NCBI GenBank assembly: GCA_964432115.1 | Contig: CAYSMC010000015.1 | Coordinates: 1 to 25,438 of the forward strand | Length of the DNA stretch: 25,438 nt | Reading direction: 5' to 3' | DNA from: JAAZKO01 sp964432115 | GTDB lineage: Bacteria; Patescibacteriota; Microgenomatia; UBA1400; PJMF01 | Part shown: positions 6,174 to 13,036 of the stretch, in pieces | Numbering within the stretch: position 1 is the stretch's first letter | Layout of the letters: each line of letters begins with the position of its first letter | Translations under genes and position numbers: made by a program | Notes under the pieces: model-generated | Database searches by the model: none | Seen by the model: only the letters and a program-made list of their open reading frames with translations | Told to the model about the DNA's origin: nothing

Positions 6174-6994
6174 AAAATAAAAAAAATTTTTATATTAAAT
6201 ATGCTGAAGTTGCTTGTAAAATATCTTCTTCGCCTGAATGGAAAAAATACTTAAAAAAACTATATTCGAAATCATCAATTTTAAATTTTAGCGAAACAAA
6301 ACCAAACGTTAAAATTATCGCTAACTTACAAATAAAAGAGTTAAATTTTAATGAGCCAGAGCTTAAATTTATAACCCATAAAAACGATTTACTTTCATAC
6401 GTAATAGAGACTTCTAAACATCCATTATTTTTCTTTCCAACAGTACATCAATTATTAGCCAGAATATTCAACATTTTGTTTCATTTGAATGGAGGTTTTG
6501 TTTTACATGCTTCATCTTTATTAATAGATAACAATGTTTTTATATTTTCTGGCGAATCTGGAAGAGGGAAATCAACAATAGTTGATATCTTAAAAAATAA
6601 ATTTGTTCATTCTATGATTTTATCTGATAACTCAGCATTTATTTCAAAAGAGAAGTCCTCTTTTGTGTTGTATCCATCTCCATATATGGAATCTAACAGA
6701 ATAGAAATGATTCAACAAAACTTATCAAATAAAAAACCTTTCAACATTAAAGCTGTATATTTTCCATTTCATTCGAAAAAAAATACTGTTGATGAATTAA
6801 CTTTTTCAGAAAAAATATCTCTCATTCAAAAAAACTCTCATATCCCATATCAATCTAGCATTCTATTCGAGGAAAAAACAAGAAAACAATTTGCAAAAAT
6901 AATATTTGCTTTTGTTGGCACTCAAGAAATTTACAAACTTAATTTTACAAAAAGTTCTTCATTTAGAAAAAAACTATCTCTTGATGAGAAATAA
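6170..6994 (+). CDS. HprK-related kinase
   Basis: 274 residues. HLNGGFVLHASSLLID (105-120) followed by FIFSGESGRGKSTIVDIL (124-141), with Walker A at 128-136, is the arrangement of HPr kinase C-terminal domains and their relatives. LSDNSAFI (151-158) supplies a probable catalytic Asp. There is no N-terminal HprK domain, and no HPr or other PTS protein in the window, so this is the HprK-related group found with PqqD-like proteins. One such kinase phosphorylates a lasso peptide precursor (paeninodin pathway). Last gene of the peptide operon, coupled to the glycosyltransferase by a 4-nt ATGA overlap; its 3' end overlaps the convergent ABC ATPase gene by 21 nt. The natural target here is unknown; the 34-residue peptide or a sugar is a candidate. 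Confidence 0.75.
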   Translation: MKNKKNFYIKYAEVACKISSSPEWKKYLKKLYSKSSILNFSETKPNVKIIANLQIKELNFNEPELKFITHKNDLLSYVIETSKHPLFFFPTVHQLLARIFNILFHLNGGFVLHASSLLIDNNVFIFSGESGRGKSTIVDILKNKFVHSMILSDNSAFISKEKSSFVLYPSPYMESNRIEMIQQNLSNKKPFNIKAVYFPFHSKKNTVDELTFSEKISLIQKNSHIPYQSSILFEEKTRKQFAKIIFAFVGTQEIYKLNFTKSSSFRKKLSLDEK

Positions 6995-7684
6995 TCTACT
7001 ACAGTAATCTTTTAAATATTTTTCTATTTGACTCACCATAATCACGGTAACTCCGCTATTAAACATTTCTTTCATTACATCCTTGGATTTTTTTTGAAAA
7101 TTTTTATCGCCCATTGTCATAACTTCATCCAACAGAAAAATATCTGGTTTAGCGTGAATTGCGATACTAAAACCTAACCTTAATTTCATTCCGTTTGAAT
7201 AAGTATATAAAGGAGCAGTTATAAAATTACCTATACCAGCAAAGTCAACTATACTCGAAAATTTTTTATTAATTTCATCCTTCGTCATCCCAATAATTAA
7301 TCCATTTAGAAAAATATTCTCTTGACCTGTTAAGTCAGAATGAAAACCAGCCTCTAGCCCAATCAAAGAGATTATTCTGCCAAATGTCTTGATTTTGCCT
7401 TCGGTTGGAGCGCTCATTCCGGCAATAAGTTTAAGCAAGGTTGTTTTACCAGCGCCATTCGGTCCGTAAAAGCCAATTTTTTCACCTTTATAAATTTGTA
7501 GATTGACATTGCGCAAAGCCCAATAGTCTTCTTTTTTTTGAAAACGAAGAGTTTTTCCAATGTCCTCCACTAAAGTTGGTTTTTCATGATGAACAATATA
7601 TTTTTTACCCACATTTTGTAAATTAACAACAATCTCACTTCCAATCTTCTTTTTACTTAGAATCTCTTCTTTTAAAATCGTCAT
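6974..7684 (-). CDS. ABC exporter ATPase, TagH/Wzt type
   Basis: 236 residues. GEKIGFYGPNGAGKTTLLKLIAG gives Walker A (about 75-82). YSNGMKLRLGFSIAIHAKPDIFLLDEVMTMGD contains the degenerate signature of polysaccharide and teichoic acid exporters and Walker B, with MTMGD where the family usually has LAVGD. The N-terminal block LVEDIGKTLRFQKKEDYWALRNVNLQIYKGE is typical of TagH/Wzt. It ends soon after the nucleotide-binding domain, without the carbohydrate-binding C-terminal domain of some Wzt proteins. It follows the permease by 6 nt in one operon. The exporter should flip a lipid-linked glycan or, given the neighbours, a glycosylated product across the membrane. Base composition is less AT-rich than the adjoining kinase gene. 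Confidence 0.88.
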   Translation of the reverse strand: MTILKEEILSKKKIGSEIVVNLQNVGKKYIVHHEKPTLVEDIGKTLRFQKKEDYWALRNVNLQIYKGEKIGFYGPNGAGKTTLLKLIAGMSAPTEGKIKTFGRIISLIGLEAGFHSDLTGQENIFLNGLIIGMTKDEINKKFSSIVDFAGIGNFITAPLYTYSNGMKLRLGFSIAIHAKPDIFLLDEVMTMGDKNFQKKSKDVMKEMFNSGVTVIMVSQIEKYLKDYCSRLFLIKR

Positions 7685-7690
7685 GTATTT

Positions 7691-8497
7691 TTATAACCAA
7701 TCATCAAAATTTTTGTTTTCTTTATTAAAAGTTCTTAAACCAAAATAAAAGAAGCAAACAATCACCACCACAGCTACCCAGAAACAATTAACCACAGTAA
7801 TTGGTAAACCCATCAAGGCATAATGAAATAACTCAATAATGGCAGTCATTGGGTTTAAATAAAAAAATGGTCGTAAAAATTTGGGTAATAAATTTAGTGC
7901 ATAAATTACTGGCGTAGCGTAAAACCACAATATTACTCCCAACTGAACCATAAAATTAACATCACGAAACCTTACGTTTAAAGAAGAAGTTAACAGTGAG
8001 ATGCCACTAATAAATATTGTTAATAGAAAAATCGCTGGCAACAACCAAAACATTTTAGCCACATAAAAAATCAACTCTATCAAATCGTAACTCTCAACAA
8101 AAACTTTATTTCCGATCAAAAGGATAATTAGTAGAATCAGCGCCACCAAAAAGTGGAATAAATTAGATAAAATAATTGATAAAACAATTGTTTCTCTTGG
8201 AAATTTAGCCTTTTTAATTAAGTTTCGCTCATAAAAGAAAGCTGGGGTTGCTTTTGTCAAACTCTGTGTAAAAAAATTCCAAGGTAAAAGCCCAGCAAAT
8301 AAATATAAAAAATAGTTGTCAACTTTAACTGGTACAAAAAATTGGAATACAAAACCCATCACAACCATCTGTAAAAGCGGATTTAATAGAATCCATAAAA
8401 AACCTAAGGCTGCATGTTTATACCTCGCTTTAATTTCTTTTTGTGTCATGGCTGATAAAAAATCAAGCCAATGACAATGTTTTTTGCTTAACTTCAT
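7691..8497 (-). CDS. ABC-2 type exporter permease, TagG/Wzm type
   Basis: 268 residues with about six hydrophobic segments. The amphipathic N-terminus ends in KEIKARYKHAALGFLWILLNPLLQ, the usual lead into helix 1 of ABC2_membrane (PF01061) polysaccharide exporters. LLPWNFFTQSL, NVRFRDVNFMVQLGVILWFYATPVIY and LNPMTAIIELFHYALMG are family landmarks: the RD before helix 4 and the (S/T)P-x-x-Y at its end. Length is normal for TagG/Wzm. It is first in the operon with the ATPase; the sugar-phosphate transferase is divergent across 155 nt. Together with the transferase this suggests export of an undecaprenyl-linked glycan. Confidence 0.88.
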   Translation of the reverse strand: MKLSKKHCHWLDFLSAMTQKEIKARYKHAALGFLWILLNPLLQMVVMGFVFQFFVPVKVDNYFLYLFAGLLPWNFFTQSLTKATPAFFYERNLIKKAKFPRETIVLSIILSNLFHFLVALILLIILLIGNKVFVESYDLIELIFYVAKMFWLLPAIFLLTIFISGISLLTSSLNVRFRDVNFMVQLGVILWFYATPVIYALNLLPKFLRPFFYLNPMTAIIELFHYALMGLPITVVNCFWVAVVVIVCFFYFGLRTFNKENKNFDDWL

Positions 8498-8652
8498 GAT
8501 TATTAAAAATTTTCTTATTTTCTCTTAAAACAATCAAATAATAACATAAATAAACACTAAGACTATCTTTAATTAACTTTTTCGATAAAATAATTGAGTG
8601 GCAAGAGGGCTAATAATACCAATAAATTTAAACAACTACTTAATTAATTAAA

Positions 8653-9324
8653 ATGAAACAATACAATTTTATTCATCACAGCTTTTACGGCCTCTTCAAG
8701 CGTCTAATCGATTTGATACTCACGTTGATAATTTTAATAATGTTCTTACCAATTTTTATTATTATATTGCCAATATTATTCTGGCAAATTGGCCAGCCAA
8801 TTATTTTCAAACAAAAAAGAACTGGAAAAGATGAAAAAGAATTTATAATCTTTAAATTTCGTACCATGGTCAAAAACGCTGAATTACTTCGCTCTCAAAA
8901 TCTTAAGAAATTATCAAAATTGAATTACGCCCCTCAACCAATGTTTAAAATCGGCGATGACCCGAGATTTATTAAAATTGGAAAATTTTTGTCACACACT
9001 GGTCTTGATGAATTACCGCAATTGTTTAATGTGTTGAAAGGTGATATGTCTCTGGTGGGACCGAGACCATTACCAATCAATGAAACAACAATCTTAAAAA
9101 AAATTGATCCCAATTGGTGTTTGTGGCGCCATCAAGTAAAACCAGGACTCTTTTCACTGTGGGTGTTGGATGATAGCAGACATCAAAGTTTAAAAATGTG
9201 GAAAAAATTAGAAAAAGAGACAATGATCCTTACCTTTGACCAACAATATTTATTAGTCTTTAAAATAATTAAAATTCAATTAAAAAAGTTGCTAAATTTA
9301 ATATTTAGAACAAATAATGTTTAA
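8653..9324 (+). CDS. Initiating sugar-phosphate transferase (bacterial sugar transferase family)
   Basis: 223 residues. YGLFKRLIDLILTLIILIMFLPIFIIILPILFW (about 13-45) is the re-entrant membrane helix of monotopic phosphoglycosyl transferases (PF02397). QKRTGKDEKEFIIFKFRTM and HTGLDELPQLFNVLKGDMSLVGPRPLP give the catalytic Asp-Glu and the conserved PRP. It moves a sugar-1-phosphate from a nucleotide sugar to undecaprenyl phosphate, the first step of glycan assembly at the inner membrane face. It lacks the extra N-terminal helices of WcaJ/WbaP-type proteins, so it is the short form. It stands alone, divergent from the ABC exporter it probably serves. The upstream region has the palindrome TTAATTAATTAA but no clear Shine-Dalgarno. 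Donor sugar is unknown. Confidence 0.92.
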   Translation: MKQYNFIHHSFYGLFKRLIDLILTLIILIMFLPIFIIILPILFWQIGQPIIFKQKRTGKDEKEFIIFKFRTMVKNAELLRSQNLKKLSKLNYAPQPMFKIGDDPRFIKIGKFLSHTGLDELPQLFNVLKGDMSLVGPRPLPINETTILKKIDPNWCLWRHQVKPGLFSLWVLDDSRHQSLKMWKKLEKETMILTFDQQYLLVFKIIKIQLKKLLNLIFRTNNV

Positions 9325-9425
9325 ATAAATATATCAAAATATACTAAAAACCAATTAGTACTTGCTTAAAATGATTAAAATGTATTATTCTTAAGAGAAA
9401 CATAAGATATTGTGTTTATTCGTTT

Positions 9426-10727
9426 ATGTCTGATTTAAGTAAATTTTTACCAAAAAAATATCAAAAAGATTCTGGCAAAAATCAAACGATTAGTGCAATT
9501 GGGCCGTTAAATATTCCAAATCATACTGGCAATATTGGTGATACCAATTTATCAACAGCAACTAACACTGGTGCTAAACAAACTAATAAGATTTTAAAAA
9601 ACAATAAAAAACAGAAAAACTCACCACAAAAGAAAAAAACTACTCTTTTATTAATTTTATTATTATTTTTTCTTGTGAGTGGAGGTGCTAGCCTAATTTT
9701 AATCAGACATCGTCAAGATACAAGACAGCAAGCATTCGTTAGCGACGATGATCCATATGCATACGAGTGTGATATAAATGATCCTAGTGCTTGTAATGGA
9801 CACCCAGAATGGTGTCACTGTTTGGGTGGCGATGCCTGTACTGGCACAGAATGCGATTCCAACATAGGCCAATCTTGTCAAGATTGGGGTAGAAGTTATT
9901 GTACTAATTATCAGGGGTTTGGCATGACCTGCTGTGTGGAGGGATATGTATGTTGTAGTGCTTATGATGGATGCTGTCCAGCTAGCACGCCTACCAACAC
10001 GCCAACTCCTCGTCCACCCACTACTACACCAACAAACACACCTGTTCCAACTGTCACTACTACTCCTCCAACTGTCACACCAACTCCTAGCAAAACTCCT
10101 TTCCCAACAGTTACTAACACCCCCACACCAACACCTACTAACACCCTTACGCCTACTAGCACTCTAACCCCGACTCCTACGTCTACCAACACTCCAACTC
10201 CTACAGAAGTGCCAAGAATTTCTTGTAGCGCTACTGGATGCGCTACTGACGATCAATGTGCAGAGGGTTTAGTCTGTGCGGATATTGGCAGTACTGGAAT
10301 TTGTTCTCTGCCAGAATTAACCGATTCTTGTACAAGCGATCAAACATATGAAGCTTGTTGTACTGGCTATACTCCTGCTCCAACAGCCACCGCCACTGTG
10401 GTTGCAACAGCCACTCCCACTACAACTCCAAGTTCACCCACAGCTACACCAACTCCTGTCATAACTCAAGTTATTACTACAGTTGGTTGTAACGAGAACT
10501 GTAATGAAAATGCTGATTGTACTAACATTAGTCATATTTGTTATGAAGGTTACTGTCGTTTAGATGTCAATCCTACCGATGTTAATTGTCGTTTGCCAGA
10601 TGGAGGTAATGTCATAGAAAGAGCAGTAGAAGTACCAACTGAAAGTGGCTTTGCCGATTGGTTTAATTTCATTAAAGTTGGCTTTGGCATTCTAGGTTTG
10701 GGAGCTTTACTGTTACTACTTTTGTAA
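9426..10727 (+). CDS. Membrane-anchored Cys-rich surface protein with Thr/Pro linkers
   Basis: 433 residues. A polar, Lys-rich N-terminus (1-71) is followed by one membrane helix (about 73-93). Then come a Cys-rich domain (115-184), a Thr/Pro linker (186-264), a second Cys-rich domain (267-312), a short Thr/Pro/Ala linker (316-346), a third Cys block (355-388) and a C-terminal hydrophobic helix (about 415-433) ending in seven Leu with no charged tail. The layout suggests an extracellular loop held by both ends, with disulfide-rich modules spaced by linkers that are likely O-glycosylated or extended. The third block, CNENADC..ISHICYEGYCR, resembles the module in the pilin-like protein at 24398-24985. 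I do not recognise a named family. Preceded by AT-rich sequence without a Shine-Dalgarno; a TAAGAT box lies 17 nt upstream. Confidence 0.8.
   Translation: MSDLSKFLPKKYQKDSGKNQTISAIGPLNIPNHTGNIGDTNLSTATNTGAKQTNKILKNNKKQKNSPQKKKTTLLLILLLFFLVSGGASLILIRHRQDTRQQAFVSDDDPYAYECDINDPSACNGHPEWCHCLGGDACTGTECDSNIGQSCQDWGRSYCTNYQGFGMTCCVEGYVCCSAYDGCCPASTPTNTPTPRPPTTTPTNTPVPTVTTTPPTVTPTPSKTPFPTVTNTPTPTPTNTLTPTSTLTPTPTSTNTPTPTEVPRISCSATGCATDDQCAEGLVCADIGSTGICSLPELTDSCTSDQTYEACCTGYTPAPTATATVVATATPTTTPSSPTATPTPVITQVITTVGCNENCNENADCTNISHICYEGYCRLDVNPTDVNCRLPDGGNVIERAVEVPTESGFADWFNFIKVGFGILGLGALLLLLL
9981..10217 (+). repeat. Thr/Pro-coding low-complexity repeat
   Basis: This stretch encodes residues 186-264 of the surface protein, built from irregular ACN-CCN dipeptide and TNTPTP-type units. 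The base bias keeps several other frames open on both strands, giving false overlapping ORFs. Unit number may vary between strains. Confidence 0.8.
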
Positions 10728-10759
10728 AATTGATTGAATAGTTTTCTCTAGTTTTTTGC

Positions 10760-10765
10760 TATAAT
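10760..10765 (+). promoter_or_regulatory. -10 box of the tRNA gene
   Basis: A perfect TATAAT ends 11 nt before the first base of the tRNA. The best -35 candidate, TTGAAT at 10734-10739, has a long 20-bp spacer. Confidence 0.65.
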
Positions 10766-10776
10766 GTTGACCAAGC

Positions 10777-10850
10777 GCGTGTGTAGCTCAATTGGTTAGA
10801 GCTCCAAGCTTATACCTTGGAGGTTCTAGGTTCGAGTCCTAGCACACGCA
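10777..10850 (+). tRNA. tRNA-Ile, anticodon UAU
   Basis: A complete cloverleaf: acceptor GCGTGTG (10777-10783) pairs with CACACGC (10843-10849), D stem GCTC/GAGC, anticodon stem CCAAG (10804-10808) with CTTGG (10816-10820), and T stem CTAGG/CCTAG around TTCGAGT. The 7-nt anticodon loop is CTTATAC, giving anticodon UAU (10811-10813), which reads the isoleucine codon AUA. The discriminator is A (10850), as in tRNA-Ile, and CCA is not encoded (CCC follows). Most bacteria read AUA with a CAU tRNA modified to lysidine by TilS, so a UAU tRNA is unusual. Every stem pairs without mismatch, so a broken gene is unlikely. Confidence 0.95.
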
Positions 10851-10854
10851 CCCT

Positions 10855-10860
10855 TATAAA
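10855..10860 (+). promoter_or_regulatory. -10 box just before the small anchored-protein gene
   Basis: TATAAA begins 4 nt after the tRNA ends and 7 nt before the ATG at 10868. If used, it yields a leaderless mRNA with its -35 region inside the tRNA T arm. Cotranscription with the tRNA is the alternative. Confidence 0.45.
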
Positions 10861-10867
10861 ACCAGCT

Positions 10868-11278
10868 ATGAAATTAATTGCTAAACTCATAAAAGTACTC
10901 ATTATTCTCTTGATTATCCTGGCTTTAAGCATTTTTCTTTATTACCAGGGTTGGCTTAAAAGTCATCCTCTCCAGGCACAAATTAATCAATTTCAAGAAG
11001 GTAAAATCAGAAATTGGCAAGATTTCATTAATTCTTTTAAAAAAGAAGAGGGATTAAACTTACAACTGAATGAATTAAGCACTAGTGCCGGAGAGCAAAT
11101 TAAAATCAGTGCCCAAAAAGCCATCGAAGCTGGTAAAGTTGCTCAAGAATTTGTCAGCGAATCAATTCAAACAGATGAATCAAGTGAAAAAAATCTGGGT
11201 GAACGAGCTTTCGAATATGGTCAATATGTTTATTGCAAAGCAGTAGTAGAAGATTGGGAAGAAAAAATTAACGAATAG
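10868..11278 (+). CDS. Small membrane-anchored protein of unknown function
   Basis: 136 residues from the ATG at 10868. Longer in-frame starts reach back into the tRNA and are not credible. An N-terminal membrane helix (about residues 4-26, KLIKVLIILLIILALSIFLYY after a Lys) anchors a polar, Glu/Gln-rich, probably helical domain. That region contains amphipathic segments such as GEQIKISAQKAIEAGKVAQEFV. There is one Cys near the C-terminus (YVYCKAVVEDWEEKINE). No signal cleavage site is obvious. The gene starts 17 nt after the tRNA, and its 3' end overlaps the convergent isopentenyl phosphate kinase gene by 11 nt. I do not recognise a family. Confidence 0.7.
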   Translation: MKLIAKLIKVLIILLIILALSIFLYYQGWLKSHPLQAQINQFQEGKIRNWQDFINSFKKEEGLNLQLNELSTSAGEQIKISAQKAIEAGKVAQEFVSESIQTDESSEKNLGERAFEYGQYVYCKAVVEDWEEKINE

Positions 11279-12068
11279 TGGTCCCCACGCAATCTTGATC
11301 GGTTAAAGCCCAATACAAATTATTTTTAAGTATCCCAGAAATAATCACTGATTCAATACCTTTTTTAGCTAAAATCAAAGATTCCTCAATTTTTAAACCC
11401 ATGCCTCCTGTGACATCAAATCCTCTGGTATTCCGTAAATCCCGACTAATTGTGGGCCAAGTCTCAGCTGTAATTTCTGGTACCAATTGACCTTGTTTAT
11501 CCAAAAAACCTGCTACTTCAGTGACGTGAATAATTTTATTAATTTTTATTTTCTGTTCTAAAAAATAATCTGCTAAAAAAGCTAAAATCTTTTCTGTCGA
11601 CCAAATGGTACATCCTTGCTTTTTATCCACCAAGACATCACCACAAGTAACCGGTAATAAGTCCTTTTGTAAATATTCTTTGATTGCATCGGCACAAAAA
11701 AACAATTCTTTTCTCTGATTAGTGACTATAGTATTGCTAGCATAAAAAGATACTGCTGGTAATTCGTGCTTAATAAATTCATAAACAACTAAGCGATTGA
11801 GCGTGGCAGCGCTATCTTGAACAATGGCCATACCCATCAAGCTTTCTTCATTAATAAAACCAGCCATAGTTTGATATTTACTAGCTGGTACGTGAGCGAA
11901 ACTACCTTGTCCGTGACCAACAATTAACATTTGTTCTGGTTTTTCTTGTTTAGCGCTGGCAATTTCGCCGATTAAACGCCTTAAAGTTGCTTTTCGAAGC
12001 GACATAGAGATCTCTTTATCGGTAATAATTGAACCACCCAATTTTATTAAAGTTAAATTTTGTTTCAT
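11268..12068 (-). CDS. Isopentenyl phosphate kinase (amino acid kinase fold)
   Basis: 266 residues. LIKLGGSIITDK (7-18) is the phosphate-binding start of the amino acid kinase fold in its isopentenyl phosphate kinase form, and IVGHGQGSFAHVPASKY (49-65) matches the IPK block GHGGGSFGHxxAxKY. His59 fits the catalytic His; Gln replaces one Gly. CGDVLVDKKQGCTIWSTEKIL and DVTGGMGLKIEESL match the nucleotide and late glycine motifs (usual D-x-TGGM-x-x-K). The enzyme would phosphorylate isopentenyl phosphate to IPP with ATP, the last step of the archaeal-type alternative mevalonate pathway. It lies 19 nt downstream of the zinc-ribbon gene in one operon, divergent from a prenyl diphosphate synthase, which supports the role. 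Uridylate or glutamate kinase relatives are less likely. Confidence 0.85.
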   Translation of the reverse strand: MKQNLTLIKLGGSIITDKEISMSLRKATLRRLIGEIASAKQEKPEQMLIVGHGQGSFAHVPASKYQTMAGFINEESLMGMAIVQDSAATLNRLVVYEFIKHELPAVSFYASNTIVTNQRKELFFCADAIKEYLQKDLLPVTCGDVLVDKKQGCTIWSTEKILAFLADYFLEQKIKINKIIHVTEVAGFLDKQGQLVPEITAETWPTISRDLRNTRGFDVTGGMGLKIEESLILAKKGIESVIISGILKNNLYWALTDQDCVGTTIR

Positions 12069-12087
12069 CTGTTTTTTCTACTGAATT

Positions 12088-12960
12088 TTAGTTCAGCTGT
12101 TGCTGCTTAGTTAATATACTTGCTAATTCTTCTTGAGGAATTTTCCCTTCCTCGGCCAAAAACAATAAAGCTGCTGGCAAAAAATCTAAAACAGCAAGCG
12201 TGGCTTTACGAAATTTTTTTTGATTAATTGCTGATAATTCTTGTGGAGAATAAAGCTGCCAACCTTTCCTTTCAATTTTTCCTAAATCTCCCTCTTCAAT
12301 TAGAAGTGCTAAAACAAAAACTGTAAAATCATATAGAGCTCGATTATCGCTAGTTTTATCTACTGGTCTAATTTGTTCAACATTAAAGGAAGATTTAGAA
12401 AAAAAGTGCACCTTATCCTCTAATTCAGAAGCCAATAGACCAGGCACCTCCTCTTCTATTTCTCGCAACATTGTGCCAAACAAGGCATTCACAAAAGCTG
12501 AAGGTAATTGTTCAAAACTTAAAGAATCATAATTTGTAGCACCGTTGAGAAAATCCAACACTAATTGGGATTGACCGTTTTCCATTTTACCAGTAACAGT
12601 GTTAATCCCAGTTGGTCTAGTAAAGAAATCCTGCTCAACGAGGGATCGATCTTGATGTTCATCTGGAAAAATTACTCTTTCTTGTTTTTGACTTTCATCG
12701 TCCGATAAATTGCTTTCTACTTCATCAAAAAACAAGAGTTTTAAACCCTCAGAGGTTGCTACAAAAGTTAATGCTCCTACTCCTACCGCTTGAGAACGAA
12801 AATCAATTTTTTCTTGCATTGAAGAATGGCAATGAGTACAAATTGGGCGATTGGGGGGAAATATTTTTTCACCACAAACCGGACAAACTGCTAATTTGAG
12901 TTCTCCCTCTCCATTACCATAACGAGTTTTTTGTAAACGCCAATGCTTTGGTACTTCCAT
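12088..12960 (-). CDS. Zinc-ribbon protein with possible Nudix-like domain, isoprenoid locus
   Basis: 290 residues. The N-terminus resembles the DUF35 rubredoxin-like zinc ribbon: VPKHWRLQKTRYG, then a four-Cys site C26-x2-C29 and C41-x2-C44 with FPP between. DUF35 proteins scaffold thiolase and HMG-CoA synthase in archaea. After the ribbon, the OB-fold expected of DUF35 is not evident. Instead GTMLREIEEEVPGL (about 162-175) looks like the end of a Nudix box (REUxEExGU) with one extra residue, so catalysis is doubtful. A helical C-terminus rich in Leu/Glu follows. It is first in an operon with isopentenyl phosphate kinase, so a part in isoprenoid supply is likely. Exact function unknown. Confidence 0.6.
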   Translation of the reverse strand: MEVPKHWRLQKTRYGNGEGELKLAVCPVCGEKIFPPNRPICTHCHSSMQEKIDFRSQAVGVGALTFVATSEGLKLLFFDEVESNLSDDESQKQERVIFPDEHQDRSLVEQDFFTRPTGINTVTGKMENGQSQLVLDFLNGATNYDSLSFEQLPSAFVNALFGTMLREIEEEVPGLLASELEDKVHFFSKSSFNVEQIRPVDKTSDNRALYDFTVFVLALLIEEGDLGKIERKGWQLYSPQELSAINQKKFRKATLAVLDFLPAALLFLAEEGKIPQEELASILTKQQQLN

Positions 12961-13024
12961 GACAATTTATTAGTCGGATTTTGTAGCAAAATCACGTAAA
13001 ATTAGTGAAATTTGCATTTTATAG

Positions 13025-13030
13025 TATGAT
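13025..13030 (+). promoter_or_regulatory. -10 box of the prenyl synthase gene (leaderless pattern)
   Basis: TATGAT ends 6 nt before the ATG at 13037, so transcription would start at or next to the start codon. No Shine-Dalgarno and no good -35 box. Confidence 0.6.
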
Positions 13031-13036
13031 ATTTGA

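Noticed and set aside
9934..10192. Open frames of 76-77 codons on both strands
   Set aside because: They come from the Thr/Pro-coding repeat, whose biased bases keep other frames open. Their products are low-complexity Leu/Val/Gly strings without a start signal.
10817..10867. In-frame upstream extension of the gene at 10868
   Set aside because: It would start inside the tRNA anticodon arm. The ATG at 10868 gives a clean membrane anchor.
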